From Nissolia schottii (lineage: Eukaryota; Streptophyta; Magnoliopsida; Fabales; Fabaceae), in assembly GCA_003254905.1 (NCBI GenBank), contig QANU01076685.1, positions 1 to 64,000 of the forward strand: DNA of 64,000 bases. Reading direction: 5' to 3'. The position numbers and the translations under genes are program-made. Below, in pieces: positions 48,016 through 58,815 of the stretch; position 1 is the stretch's first letter, and every line of letters begins with the position of its first letter. The notes under the pieces are model-generated. The model was given only the letters and a program-made list of their open reading frames with translations. It was not told the origin of the DNA and did not search any database.

Positions 48016-48765
48016 ATTTTATTTTATTTTTTTGATTAAAAGGGCGAAAGGCCCAAACAAAACAAAACCAACAAGATCCCCTTAAAACGGGAATACTAGT
48101 ACAATCAACAAATAAACTAGAAGAAAACCAAGGTAAAAACACTACAAAAGTCATGAAAACCAAATGGGAGGCTATGGCCATAACGCGCAAGCTGATCTGC
48201 CAAACCATTTGCCTCTCTGGGCACATATAAGCAAAACACTTGAGTGAATCGACTGAATAAGTGCCTAATTTCTAGTAAGATAGGGGCACATGGATGGGAA
48301 CGAGAATAGTCACTCTCAATAAGGTTGATGGCCACCATAGAATCAATTTCCATGACAATAAAATCACGACCCAAACTCGATGCTAACTAGATACCATGAA
48401 AGACACCCCCAAACAAAGCTCAACATGTGTGATGGAATGACGGCTTAGATCATAGGGAAAAGCTCACAAAAAACTACCCTGGCAATCCCTAATGACACCC
48501 CCCCCCCCCCCANACCCTGGCAATCCCTAATGGCACCCCCCCCACAAGCAGCATGATCCAAGTGAAGGAAGAAGGAGCCAACAAAGTTTACTTTGATCCA
48601 ATCAATAGTGGGAGGATCCCAACGAAGCCAAACTTGTTGAGGTGAAGAAAAACTTGTTGAGGTGAAGAGGAGTTGTCGAAGCTCGCAGACAAGGTAGGGC
48701 TTCAAAATCTCCTCCACTCTAGTCCAAACTTGTAGGAGAATCCCCGCAATCGAAACTGCCAATTA
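48016..48765 (-). mobile_element. LINE remnant: RNase H-like domain and 3' tail
   Basis: On the minus strand this encodes the RNase H-like domain that follows reverse transcriptase in many plant L1-type LINEs. Residues like WLRWDPPTIDWIKVNFVGSF (the NxDG position reads NFVG, so the first catalytic Asp is lost), AACGGGAIRDCQG, MEIDSMVAINLI and YVPREANGLADQLARYG are visible. A frame change occurs near the C-homopolymer at 48499-48515, which also contains an ambiguous base (N at 48513), and the CCCTGGCAATCCCTAATG stretch is duplicated there, which may be an assembly artefact. The 3' end is A-rich (AATCAAAAAAATAAAATAAA). It is a dead 5'-truncated copy. Confidence 0.75.
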
Positions 48766-49575
48766 TAAGCGTTAACATTTATCGCTACTATATTTGGAAA
48801 TAACTGAATGATAAGGTAATTTTGACAGATAGCTAACAAACGTATTCATTTATTAATATAATAATTTTTTTAGAGATATAAAGGTTGAAATTCAGAGATA
48901 CCAAGAGAATTAATTCATTTGGCGATATAATAATTTTTTGTTGATAAGGATGTCATAATATATTCATTGGCAATTTGTTTTTTTTTTTTTTTAATTTTAG
49001 GAGGTGTCTGCCGTTGATAGCCGACTAATCCCCTTTGAAGCTTTGAAATCACCGAAGTGAATGTGTCTCTCCCAGCACAGCCTTTTTCATTCATATTGGA
49101 AGAAATCAAATCTTTGGCCAAATACTTAATGAGTTCAGTCATCTACCAACTGTGTTGGACTTTATTGATATATTCATTAGTAATTATGTCGGTAAGATTT
49201 TTCACTTATTGGTACACATATGTTACAAACAAATGTTCTGATATAATAGTCATCAAAATAAATAAGAATCTCACTAGATGTTTATTATATCTAAAAAAAA
49301 TCTATTGCTAATATTTTATTTATTTTCTTTTTGTTAAATAATGAATTGATATGTATATTCATTGATAACATTTTTCTCTAAGGCTTTGTTTAGGAGTTAG
49401 GAGAAAATTGAAGGAATCAAAGATAGAAGAATAAGAAGGGAATGGAGAGGTTTAGAGCGAAAATGAAGAGATTTTTAACCTCCTTTTATTTACATTTATT
49501 TGTGAATGAATGAAAATGTAGGGTATGTGATGTATTTTTACACTTTCTTAAAAACGTTAATTTTTATCAATTATT
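48766..49575. other. AT-rich intergenic DNA
   Basis: No gene or element is confidently recognised. The words TTCATTGGCAATTTG, ATATTCATTAG and TATATTCATTGATAA recur, and a GGCTTTGTTTAGGAG start at 49381 resembles the edges of some TIR elements, but no partner end was found. Confidence 0.35.
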
Positions 49576-49579
49576 TACG

Positions 49580-50090
49580 TAGGTTGCATTTGAAGAAGCT
49601 TTTTTGGAGGCTCAGAGTCAGCAGACGCAGAGTGCACCCCTTGGCAGTGCGCCCCCTCCTGTGGATGAAACAGAGATATGGAACCGCGTGTCTGGCGACA
49701 GGAACTGTAATCGGGTTTACGGATGAGGCACACAGCTGACCGTTAACGTTAGGGGGCGGCAGTAGATCTGCTTCTGCATCTACTGGGGATACACCAGCAG
49801 AGTTTGAGGAGCTGCGGTAAACTGTGTTCAAGTTGAACCAGGAGCTGCATCAATAGGTATTGAGGTGGGAGGAGGCGCAGTAGAGGCAGAAGGCGAAAAA
49901 GAAGAAACTAAAGCAGAAGATGAGGAAGCAAAAAGAAAAGCTGAACCAAGTTCTCCAAGTGTTTATGTGTGCCATCGGTGGGTGTGCGCTAAGAGGGAGC
50001 AACACGCAGAATCCCCCGTAGTTAGAGCTTCCCGCCTCCTCCTCTTCTTCGTCTTCCGAGAACGATGATGACGGCCCTCCCGCCGCTTTA
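49580..50090 (+). pseudogene. CACTA-type transposon remnant: Transposase_24-like coding piece
   Basis: After an intron-like acceptor (TTTACGTAG) the frame reads VAFEEAFLEAQSQ, then PPPVDETEIWNRVSGDRN and NRVYG, the C-terminal signature of the plant Ptta/En/Spm (Transposase_24) protein carried by CACTA elements next to the main transposase. A stop follows the NRVYG motif, and the continuation (about 49800-50070) is Glu/Lys-rich (EEAKRKAEPSSPSV) in another frame. It is a dead gene. The subterminal repeats at 50470-51060 are probably the same element's end. Confidence 0.65.
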
Positions 50091-50469
50091 GGAGAATAAT
50101 TTTTAGTTTGTAGTTGTTTAATTTAAACTTTTTAATTAATGTGAAATTTTTTAGTTTGTAGTTTTTTAAGTTAAACTTTTTAATTAATTTCTTTCAATGA
50201 ATAAAATATATGTTATATCTAAAGTGTATTTATACATAAAATAAATTAAATTGCTTGCATAAAAAAATAAATTAAATTTCTAAAAGCAAATTTTTTAATT
50301 GCGAATAAATAATAATCAATGAAAAAAATTATATGTTAAATAAAAATATGACAAAAAATAACAAAGAAAAAATAAGAAAAGTTAATATAATTATTAACAA
50401 GTAATAATAAACAATAATAAACACACATAAGAAAAATAATAATTAATACATAATGACCAATAAAGCAAG

Positions 50470-51060
50470 GGTTGTATTACCTTCAGACATATCCGACGGT
50501 AAGTTGCTTACAAAATGACGCATTTTGCATAACATCATTGGGTTTAGAGTATAGGATATAGGGTATTACCATCGGACATATCCGATGTAAGGTACGTCCT
50601 AAACGCTGCGTTTTGTATTCAACATGGAACGCTGTGTTTGGTAAATGGTTACCGTCGGTGATAATTAAGCCGACGGTAGCAGAAATATTTTGGCACCAAA
50701 AATTGGCGCCACTTTTTTGGGTACTGTCGGATAGTTTTCATTAACCGACGGTAAGCTTCGAACATAAAACGTTGCATTTTATGTTCAACATGGAACATTG
50801 TGTTTGGTAAAATGGTTACCGTCGGTTATGGTTACGCCGACGGTAACAGAAATATTTTGGCACCAAAAATTAGTGCCACTTTTTTAGTTACCGTAGGATA
50901 ATTTTCATGAAACGACGATAATCTTCGAATATAAAACACAGCGTTTTGGGATACTTGTTATCGTCGGACATGTCCGACGGTAATAGTTTTAATAAAACTT
51001 TGCGTTTTGTACATTGTATTGCCATCAGACTGTACACTTACCGCCGGTTATGTTCGATGG
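50470..51060. repeat. Hairpin-rich subterminal repeats of a CACTA element
   Basis: At least seven short inverted pairs of TACCGTCGG ... CCGACGGTA are packed in this 590-bp block, for example TACCGTCGGTTATGG with its partner at about 50818-50842, and TATCGTCGGACAT with TCCGACGGTA at about 50959-50983. They sit on a tandem unit of about 190 bp (starting near 50638 and 50826) that also contains ATATTTTGGCACCAAAAAT. This pattern is characteristic of CACTA subterminal regions, where the TNPA-type protein binds. The CACTA terminus itself was not found. Confidence 0.65.
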
Positions 51061-51231
51061 TTATGTCCAAGCCAGACACTTAGTCAAATTTCATTTCTCT
51101 TCTTCCCATTTTCTTCTCCTTTCTTCTTCTTCCTCTCTTCCTTTTCTCCCTTCTCTTCCCATCCCTTCCTCCCTTCTCTTCCCTTGCTCTGCCTCTTTCC
51201 ATTGACTGACCTCCTTTGTTCTTCGCTTGTA
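51061..51231 (+). other. Polypyrimidine tract
   Basis: About 130 bases (51090-51220) of almost pure C/T on the plus strand (CTTCTTCC, CTCTTCCC units). It looks like a 5' leader of a transposon gene or a simple-sequence expansion. The short open stretches over it are low complexity and not genes. Confidence 0.5.
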
Positions 51232-51529
51232 TGCCTTATGATAAATTATGTTAGAAATGCTATGCTAGGACTTAGGAGATGATTCTGAAGGGTCATGTGA
51301 CCTGGACTAGCTTAGTGTATGATGGTTGAAATATGTGAAAAGAACTCAAGGAGCATCCATGAGCAAAGGGGAAAGAAAAGCGAGAAAAACAAAGAAAACA
51401 AATTCTGGTTCGTCAGGTATGGCTGAGTGGATTCCGCGGAGGATCCCTGAGGGTGAATGTGAGAAAATGAGAGAAAATAAGTAAAGGAGTAAGCACTGAG
51501 TGGTTCCGCAGAGAGTGACCGAGAGGAGT

Positions 51530-51828
51530 CTAGAAAGTTGATGAGCGGGCACCTGGGATGGTGCTGAGTGGTTCCGCGGATAGTGATTGGGAGAAGTCCA
51601 GAAAGTTGATGAGCGGGCACCTGGGGTGGTGCTGAGTGATTCCGCGGAGAGCGACTGAGAGGAGTCTAGAAAGTTAATGAGCGGGCACCTGGGCTGGTGC
51701 TGAGTGATCCCGCGGAGAGTGACTGAGAGGAGTCTATAAAGCTGATGAGCGGGCACCTGGGATGGTGCTGAGTGATTCCGCGGAGAGTGATTGAGAGGAG
51801 TCTAGAAAGTTGATGAGCGGGCACCAGG
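51530..51828 (+). repeat. Minisatellite of about 65-70 bp inside LTR I
   Basis: About four and a half tandem copies of a unit that reads GGTGCTGAGTG, TTCCGCGGAGAG, GAGGAGTCTAGAAAG and TGATGAGCGGGCACC. It occupies the position where related LTRs carry their CCGCTGAGCGG clusters, and CGCGGA/TGAGCGGG are recognisable derivatives of that motif. Confidence 0.8.
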
Positions 51829-52831
51829 TGTAACAGCCCGATGCCCGCTAGCAAGATATTGTCCGCTTTGGCATCAACCTCACGGATTTGTTCCCCCGGC
51901 TTGGCATCAACCGCCCCGGAAAACGCGTCTTGCTAAGGGAAGGTATCCAAGGCCTTATAAGGACCTCTTCGTTCACCTCCCCAACCGATGTGGGACTTGG
52001 GAACCCCACCCCCCTTGGGGCTCCTGCCGCCCCCGGCAGGCACACCGGCTCGGGCCCTGGCTCTGATACCATCTGTAACAGCCCGATGCCCGCTAGCAAG
52101 ATATTGTCCGCTTTGGCATCAACCTCACGGATTTGTTCCCCCGGCTTGGCATCAACCGCCCCGGAAAACGCGTCTTGCTAAGGGAAGGTATCCAAGGCCT
52201 TATAAGGACCTCTTCGTTCACCTCCCCAACCGATGTGGGACTTGGGAACCCCACCCCCCTTGGGGCTCCTGCCGCCCCCGGCAGGCACACCGGCTCGGGC
52301 CCTGGCTCTGATACCATCTGTAACAGCCCGATGCCCGCTAGCAAGATATTGTCCGCTTTGGCATCAACCTCACGGATTTGTTCCCCCGGCTTGGCATCAA
52401 CCGCCCCGGAAAACGCGTCTTGCTAAGGGAAGGTATCCAAGGCCTTATAAGGACCTCTTCGTTCACCTCCCCAACCGATGTGGGACTTGGGAACCCCACC
52501 CCCCTTGGGGCTCCTGCCGCCCCCGGCAGGCACACCGGCTCGGGCCCTGGCTCTGATACCATCTGTAACAGCCCGATGCCCGCTAGCAAGATATTGTCCG
52601 CTTTGGCATCAACCTCACGGATTTGTTCCCCCGGCTTGGCATCAACCGCCCCGGAAAACGCGTCTTGCTAAGGGAAGGTATCCAAGGCCTTATAAGGACC
52701 TCTTCGTTCACCTCCCCAACCGATGTGGGACTTGGGAACCCCACCCCCCTTGGGGCTCCTGCCGCCCCCGGCAGGCACACCGGCTCGGGCCCTGGCTCTG
52801 ATACCATCTGTAACAGCCCGATGCCCGCTAG
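51829..52831 (-). mobile_element. Tandem array of a TRIM (tiny LTR element), at least four perfect 245-bp units
   Basis: Units start at 51829, 52074, 52319 and 52564, with a fifth at 52809 cut by the gap; the four full units look identical. Each unit, read on the minus strand, is an LTR of about 175-180 bp ending CGGGCTGTTACA, then GA, then TGGTATCAGAGCC (primer-binding site for initiator tRNA-Met), about 40 bases, and a purine tract AAGGGGGGTGGGG before the next LTR. So LTR-internal-LTR-internal repeats share LTRs, as expected from unequal recombination of a TRIM. The LTR has CTTATAAGG as a possible TATA box and carries no genes. It resembles a TRIM family I recall as widespread in eudicots; I do not assign a name. 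Confidence 0.85.
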
Positions 52832-53672
52832 NNNNNNNNNNNNNNNNNNNNNNNNNNNNNNNNNNNNNNNNNNNNNNNNNNNNNNNNNNNNNNNNNNNNN
52901 NNNNNNNNNNNNNNNNNNNNNNNNNNNNNNNNNNNNNNNNNNNNNNNNNNNNNNNNNNNNNNNNNNNNNNNNNNNNNNNNNNNNNNNNNNNNNNNNNNNN
53001 NNNNNNNNNNNNNNNNNNNNNNNNNNNNNNNNNNNNNNNNNNNNNNNNNNNNNNNNNNNNNNNNNNNNNNNNNNNNNNNNNNNNNNNNNNNNNNNNNNNN
53101 NNNNNNNNNNNNNNNNNNNNNNNNNNNNNNNNNNNNNNNNNNNNNNNNNNNNNNNNNNNNNNNNNNNNNNNNNNNNNNNNNNNNNNNNNNNNNNNNNNNN
53201 NNNNNNNNNNNNNNNNNNNNNNNNNNNNNNNNNNNNNNNNNNNNNNNNNNNNNNNNNNNNNNNNNNNNNNNNNNNNNNNNNNNNNNNNNNNNNNNNNNNN
53301 NNNNNNNNNNNNNNNNNNNNNNNNNNNNNNNNNNNNNNNNNNNNNNNNNNNNNNNNNNNNNNNNNNNNNNNNNNNNNNNNNNNNNNNNNNNNNNNNNNNN
53401 NNNNNNNNNNNNNNNNNNNNNNNNNNNNNNNNNNNNNNNNNNNNNNNNNNNNNNNNNNNNNNNNNNNNNNNNNNNNNNNNNNNNNNNNNNNNNNNNNNNN
53501 NNNNNNNNNNNNNNNNNNNNNNNNNNNNNNNNNNNNNNNNNNNNNNNNNNNNNNNNNNNNNNNNNNNNNNNNNNNNNNNNNNNNNNNNNNNNNNNNNNNN
53601 NNNNNNNNNNNNNNNNNNNNNNNNNNNNNNNNNNNNNNNNNNNNNNNNNNNNNNNNNNNNNNNNNNNNNNNN
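52832..53672. other. Assembly gap (841 N)
   Basis: A run of N begins inside the fifth TRIM unit and ends inside LTR A'. The true length of the TRIM array, its right edge and the start of LTR A' are therefore unknown. Apparent reading frames through the N run are meaningless. Confidence 0.99.
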
Positions 53673-55337
53673 AGTATATGCCGTATGTGAATATGTGAAG
53701 TATATGTCGTAGATGACTCTGTGAATGATATGTAGTCTGTGATATAATCTGTAGTGTTTCATGCATTCATGTTACCTCAAGTCAAAGGATTAGAAATAAA
53801 TCTGAGATAAATAAAGATTCTGAAATGAACCATAGGAAACAAGATATAACATGCTGCAAGTATAGAAATGCTGAAAATGCTGCAAATGCTGAACATGCTG
53901 AAAAATTGCTGAAACGGGGCCAATGCCCAATGCTGAGCAAGGGCAAATGCCCAATGCTGATAATGGCTATATGCCACATGCTGAAAAGGTCGTGATCACG
54001 TGAGCCACACTATGATCCCACTTCAGGAGGTTAAGGCATCCTGAATGTGGAAGCCCGCCACAGGTGGTGTCGATATGGCATACCTGGAGGTGTGCGGTTA
54101 CCACGCCTTTGCATTGTCGAAAGGGGGCAAGCCTAGGTGGGGGTACAATATCCGCCCACTGTCGAGGGGTCCCGAGGGGGCACACGGCAGGTGGAAGCCC
54201 ACCGCAGGAAGGTCTAGACAGTGTCGGCCTACACTGAGGGTGCGAGGTTATTCCGTCGTACTAATGTCAACAGAGGACATTACTATGGTGGGAATAACAC
54301 ATATTCCAAAGCAGGTTATGCTGTTATGCAGGTTTATGCTGTCATATTTTGTTATGTACATGTACATTCCGTTAGGCATAATTATTCTGATGATTCTGTC
54401 ATGTTTATGCTGATGACTCTGCTAGACATATTCTAAAGATTCTGTCATGTTTATTCTGATGACTATGTGATGCATACTCTGATGATTCTGTTATACTGAA
54501 TGAATTCTGAATGTATTCTGTTATGCCTTTTGAGTATTCCGAATGTATAGTCTGTTGTTGTGTCAGTACCGTCAAGAGCACGCTCGAGACGGTTACGTGT
54601 ATCCACGAAATGTTAATCAGCACGAGAATGTAGTAAGCAAGAGTAGTTCCCATGTCACATAGTAATGTAGATAAAGCCGTTCAGATAGGCCAGATAATAA
54701 ATGGTAGGATATCTAGTATGTATGTACACTTAGAAATCTCTGAGCGGCCTGAAGTCCGACCTAATGAAACGCGAGATACAGGTACTAGAGTTATTTCCAC
54801 TGAGAACCTACCGTTCTCATCCCCACTGTTTTATGACTTCAGGTATCGAAGATGCCTCATATTTTGTGAATGCTGATAAGCCGCCGCAGCACCATGAGCG
54901 GCCGTGATAGTAGATGGACTTAGAAAGCTGGATGCCAGGATTTTTGCCAAAGGCCTACTGAGTAATATTCCAGTAGCCTTGTAGTCTGATGTTATATATT
55001 TCAGATTCTGTAGATGATATTTCAGTTTATGTACATGTTAGGTGTAGCTTACTTACTGTATATACAACTATGTGACAGATATGATGGACCACATGAATGT
55101 ATAATAAATGCTTTATTAATATACTGTTATACGCTTGGTTATATTATTCTTTCTGACGCATGGCTCTATTTTAGTATTTATCCAATGTAAATGAAAAGTT
55201 TTAAAATTGGTCCTTATTTTCTTAAGCCACTATTTTCGAAAGATAACTATGGACTAAGGTATTCCGACCGAGTAGATAACAACCTAGTGAGCATTGTTTA
55301 CTACGTACGGGTAAACAGTTAGCTAGGGTGTTTCACT
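53673..55337 (+). mobile_element. Long LTR A' (same family as A and K), start lost in the gap
   Basis: The visible 1665 bp align with the 3' half of LTR A: CTG-rich repeats, the GC-rich core at about 54025-54250, hairpin at 54568-54593, hairpin TGAGAACCTACCGTTCTCA at 54801-54819, an acceptor-like site at 54842 and the end GGGTGTTTCA at 55337. CTAGG follows. The bases before the TRIM array are CCAGG, a possible imperfect target duplication. Whether it is a solo LTR cannot be told because of the gap. Confidence 0.8.
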
Positions 55338-56989
55338 AGGAGTGGTGCTGAATGGGTTCCGCAGAGGATCCCTGGAGTGCTGAGAAGGTTACGTGAAGAG
55401 CGCTGAGTGGGCACCAGGAGTGATGTTGAGTGGGTTTCCGCGGAGGACCCCGAAGTTGTTGAGTGGTTACAAGTATGTGTATGATGAATGAATGAGTTAT
55501 GTTTATGATGATGTATGTGGAACATTGCACGTAGAATATGTATGTTAGGAATGATTATGCTATCATGCATCATGAGAACTAGAGGTTAATCACGTAAAGT
55601 TTAAAGAGCATAATTGAACCTTAGGGAACAAGTATGTAGCTATAAGATAGGAAGCATCTCTCTTGGCAGAAACGCCCCTCACCAGTCCCCACAAAGGGGT
55701 GGATTGGTTAATGGGAAGGAAGGAAAAGAAAGAAAGAAAGAAAGAAAGAAAAGATGAATGAGAAAGGGTGACGTCACGCCTATGAAATGATGATGATGTA
55801 TGGATCTCCACTTGGTTGTGTCATAGGGCCAACCCCTCGCCCTCCCACTAGGTGGACGGTTATCTCTATTGATGATCGGAGACGGAACATTAGTTATCCG
55901 CGGTGGTTCGCAACCACTCAGGTTATAGCACTGCCTGGTCGACATCAATCAGAGGACAGAAGCAGGTTGTAGATGTTTGGCCGCATCTACATGAGTGGGA
56001 AAGACTCAGCGCGGCCCTGGTCCATTAGTTAGCTGGGAGCCGACGCAGCCTCGGTCCATTAGTTAGCCGAGAGCATGGAAAGCAGGATGCGTCCCGGTCC
56101 ATTAGTTAGCCGGCACGCATGAGAGAGTCTCAAAGTTAGCATGCATAAAGTATGAAATGAATGAATATGAAATGGTATGATGAATGAGTATGTAATGCAT
56201 AAGTATATGATAATGTATATGAGCATGTGTATGAAGTAAATACCGTCAAGAGAACGCTCGAGACGGCTATGTATATACGTGAGAAAAGTTAACAAGCATG
56301 AGAACTTAGATAAGCAAGACTAGTTCCCCAGTCACCTAGTAAAGTAGATAAAGCCGTTCAGGACCTTAGGCTAGATAATAATCAGTAGGATGGTAGTATG
56401 CATGTTCACTTAGAAACACCTGAGCGGCCTGGTTGATGAGTGAGAAAAAAGATCCCCTACGCCAAGGTTAACCACTGAGGACGACTGTTCTCACCCCCCA
56501 CTCTCTTATGCTTCCAGGAGCAGGCGAAGAGTATGAGGGCTACGAGGAGCCCTATGAGGAGCCGCACGTGGAGCAGTAGAAGACCGAGGATCAGCCAGTC
56601 TAGCTTGGCCTCAGATGGATATTTTGCTATATTTTGATATATTTTGATATGTATTTTGAGATATTTGGCTTGTATATGTAAACTGTTATGATACTCTGTG
56701 GGTTGTAATTTGTGATGGACCAGATACTTGTTTATGTAATTATTTATGCCAGTAACGATTATTACTTTTAAACTTCAGCTCTATCGTTTGTATTATATGT
56801 TTTGATTCACACGTGGCTCATATTTTGCAAATAAAGTAATAAGTGTAAAAGTTTTAAAATGGTCCATATTTTCCTTAATCTTGTATTTTCAAAAGATAAT
56901 AAAGGACTATAAGTAATCCCACCAAATGATTAACAACCTAGTGAGCATTGCGTACTACTCGAGGGTATGCAGTTAGCTAGGGTGTTACA

Positions 56990-58815
56990 TTCTTCGTGCA
57001 AGCGATGTAGAATATTGGATGTTGAAATGGTTAGAATGCGTCTGTATAAGCATGAGTTTGAGCCGCATTACTGGATATGGACAGACCACAGAGAGGTGGA
57101 TGTTAACGGTGTCAATGAGTTCAGTAGGTTGCATTACGAAGGGGGAAGTGCAAGTCGCACATGTATTGAGCAAGATGATGAAACAAAAAATTTCAATTTA
57201 ATAATAATGATAGATTTGCATAAATGGTTAACAATGCCTTCGATGGTAATATGCTTGACGAAGAACCTAATACAGATGCTAAAAACTTTTATAGTTTATT
57301 AGAAGAAGCAAATACTCCGGTATGGGAAGGATCTGTCCATTAAAAATTATCTGTGGCAGTTAGGATGTTGACTATGAAGTCAGAGGCTAATCAATCTAAA
57401 AGATCATTTGATCAATGACTTTCGTTCATCAAGGAGCTAACATTACCGAATAATGACATACCGACAAACTTTTATTAAGCCAAATTTTTTTTATCTAAAC
57501 TTGGCTTGCAGTCCATGAAGGTTGACTGTTGTCGAACGGGCTGTATGTTGTACTATATGGATGATGCAACCTTAACTGAATGCAAATTTTGTGGCGCTGC
57601 TAGGTCTAAACCTAAGAGAGTTGATCCAGGGAGATACAAGAATGTTCTTTATAAAATAGTGCATTATTTGTCGTTAATCCCAAGACTGAAAAGATTGTTT
57701 GCCTCGATAAGTTCAACACCGCACATGAGATGGCATTTTCAGAACAATGGTGGTCGCCTGACTCACCCGTCTCATGGAAAAGCAAGGCAACACTTCAACC
57801 GAGTTTATCCCAACTTCGCCGCAAAACCTCGAAATGTTAGATTAGGTCTTTGTTTGGATGGGTTTGCTCCTAACAATCAATTTAGCAAACCGTACTCATG
57901 TTGGCCTGTTGTCGTTACACCGTATAATTTGCCTCCTGAAATGTGCATGAAAAATCCTTATGTGTTCTTATCTTTCGTGATCCCCGGGCTGAGCAACCCA
58001 AAAGTTAAAATTGATGTTTTCTTCAACCATTGATAGATGAAATAAACATGTTGTGGAGTCCAGGTGTGCTACGATGTGTCCATGAAGCAAAATTTTATGT
58101 TGAGGGCATTTTTGATGTGGACTGTTAACAACTTTCCTGCTTATGGTATGCTGTTTGGATGGATGACAGCAGGAATGTTGGCATGTCCAGTATGTATGGA
58201 AGACACCAAAGCATTCCGGCTAACACATGGAGGAAAACAATCTTGGTTTGATTGTCACAGGAAGTTCTTGCCAGCAGATCACATGTTCAGGAACAACAAG
58301 TATGAGTTTCGGAAAAACAAAATTGAAAATGAAGAGCCTTTGCAAAGATTAAGTGGTTGTGACATTTGGAGGAGGGTTAGACAGATATCGAAGATTACTG
58401 AGAGTAGAAATGTTATGCTTCCAGGTTACGGGGAACAACATAACTGGACGAAGAAGAGCATATTCTGGGATTTGTCTTGATGTCATGCATATTGAAAAGA
58501 ATGTTTTTGATAATATAATGCATACTTTTATGAACACTCATCAAACTAAAGGCAACGAGAAAGCAAGACTGGACTTGAAAGAGGTTTGTAAACGCCCTGA
58601 GTTGAATTTACAAGAGATTTCTGGCGGTCGTTTCATTAAGCTGAAGGCTTGCTATATCCTCAACAAGCAACAAGTTCAAAGTGTTCTTTGTTGGTTGCAA
58701 ACTCTTAAATTTCGTAACGGTTATGCATCTAACTTGGCTTGATGTGTAAATATCGCCCAAGGAAAATTGGTTGGAAGGAAAAGTCATGACTGTCATGTGT
58801 TTATGCAATCTTTAC
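56990..58815 (+). pseudogene. CACTA (En/Spm-like) transposase remnant, TNPD/Transposase_21 type
   Basis: Four overlapping pieces give a decayed CACTA transposase. An N-terminal part (about 57040-57170, YKHEFEPHYWIWTDHREVD) leads to 57506-58033, the Transposase_21 core: CMLYYMDDATLTECKFCGAAR with its Cys pair, then MRWHFQNNGGRLTHPSHGKA, RNVRLGLCLDGFAPN and KPYSCWPVVVTPYNLPPEMC. Then 58064-58480 (FPAYGMLFGWMTAGMLACPVC, HRKFLPADH) and, shifted in frame, 58353-58742 (ICLDVMHIEKNVFDNI). Frame changes near 58033 and 58400 and several stops upstream of 57506 show it is dead. LTR I joins its left side and LTR J its right side. No terminal CACTA ends are adjacent. Confidence 0.88.

Larger units (their letters stand above)
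51232..56989 (+). mobile_element. Long LTR I, 5'-truncated, interrupted by a TRIM array, an assembly gap and LTR A'
   Basis: Pieces at 51232-51828 and 55338-56989 belong to one plus-oriented LTR. The first piece matches LTR J from its GATGATTCTGAAGGGTC block on, and the second shares the CACGCCCCTCACCAGTCCC block with J and ends GGGTGTTACA at 56989. Features: a hairpin at 56242-56267, a second hairpin TGAGGACGACTGTTCTCA at 56476-56493, an acceptor-like site at 56517 followed by a short acidic frame, and a (GAAA)n microsatellite at 55724-55752. The start of the LTR is missing. Confidence 0.7.

Noticed and set aside
49865-50068. Glu/Lys-rich 67-codon frame as an independent gene
   Set aside because: It directly follows the Transposase_24-like piece and is best read as the decayed remainder of that CACTA protein.
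50470-51060. CRISPR-like repeat array
   Set aside because: The repeats are short inverted pairs on a tandem unit in a plant genome next to CACTA coding remains; repeat and spacer lengths are irregular.
51888-52801. Four repeated open frames of 83-107 codons rich in Pro and Arg
   Set aside because: They are identical copies imposed by the 245-bp TRIM unit, exist in several frames on both strands, and cross LTR and primer-binding sites, so they are not genes.
52623-53766. Long open frames of 312-364 codons on both strands
   Set aside because: They run through the 841-base N gap and consist mostly of undefined residues; they are artefacts.
56990-58815. An LTR element with a captured DNA transposase as internal region
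   Set aside because: No primer-binding site or polypurine tract at the LTR edges; kept as a low-interest finding only.
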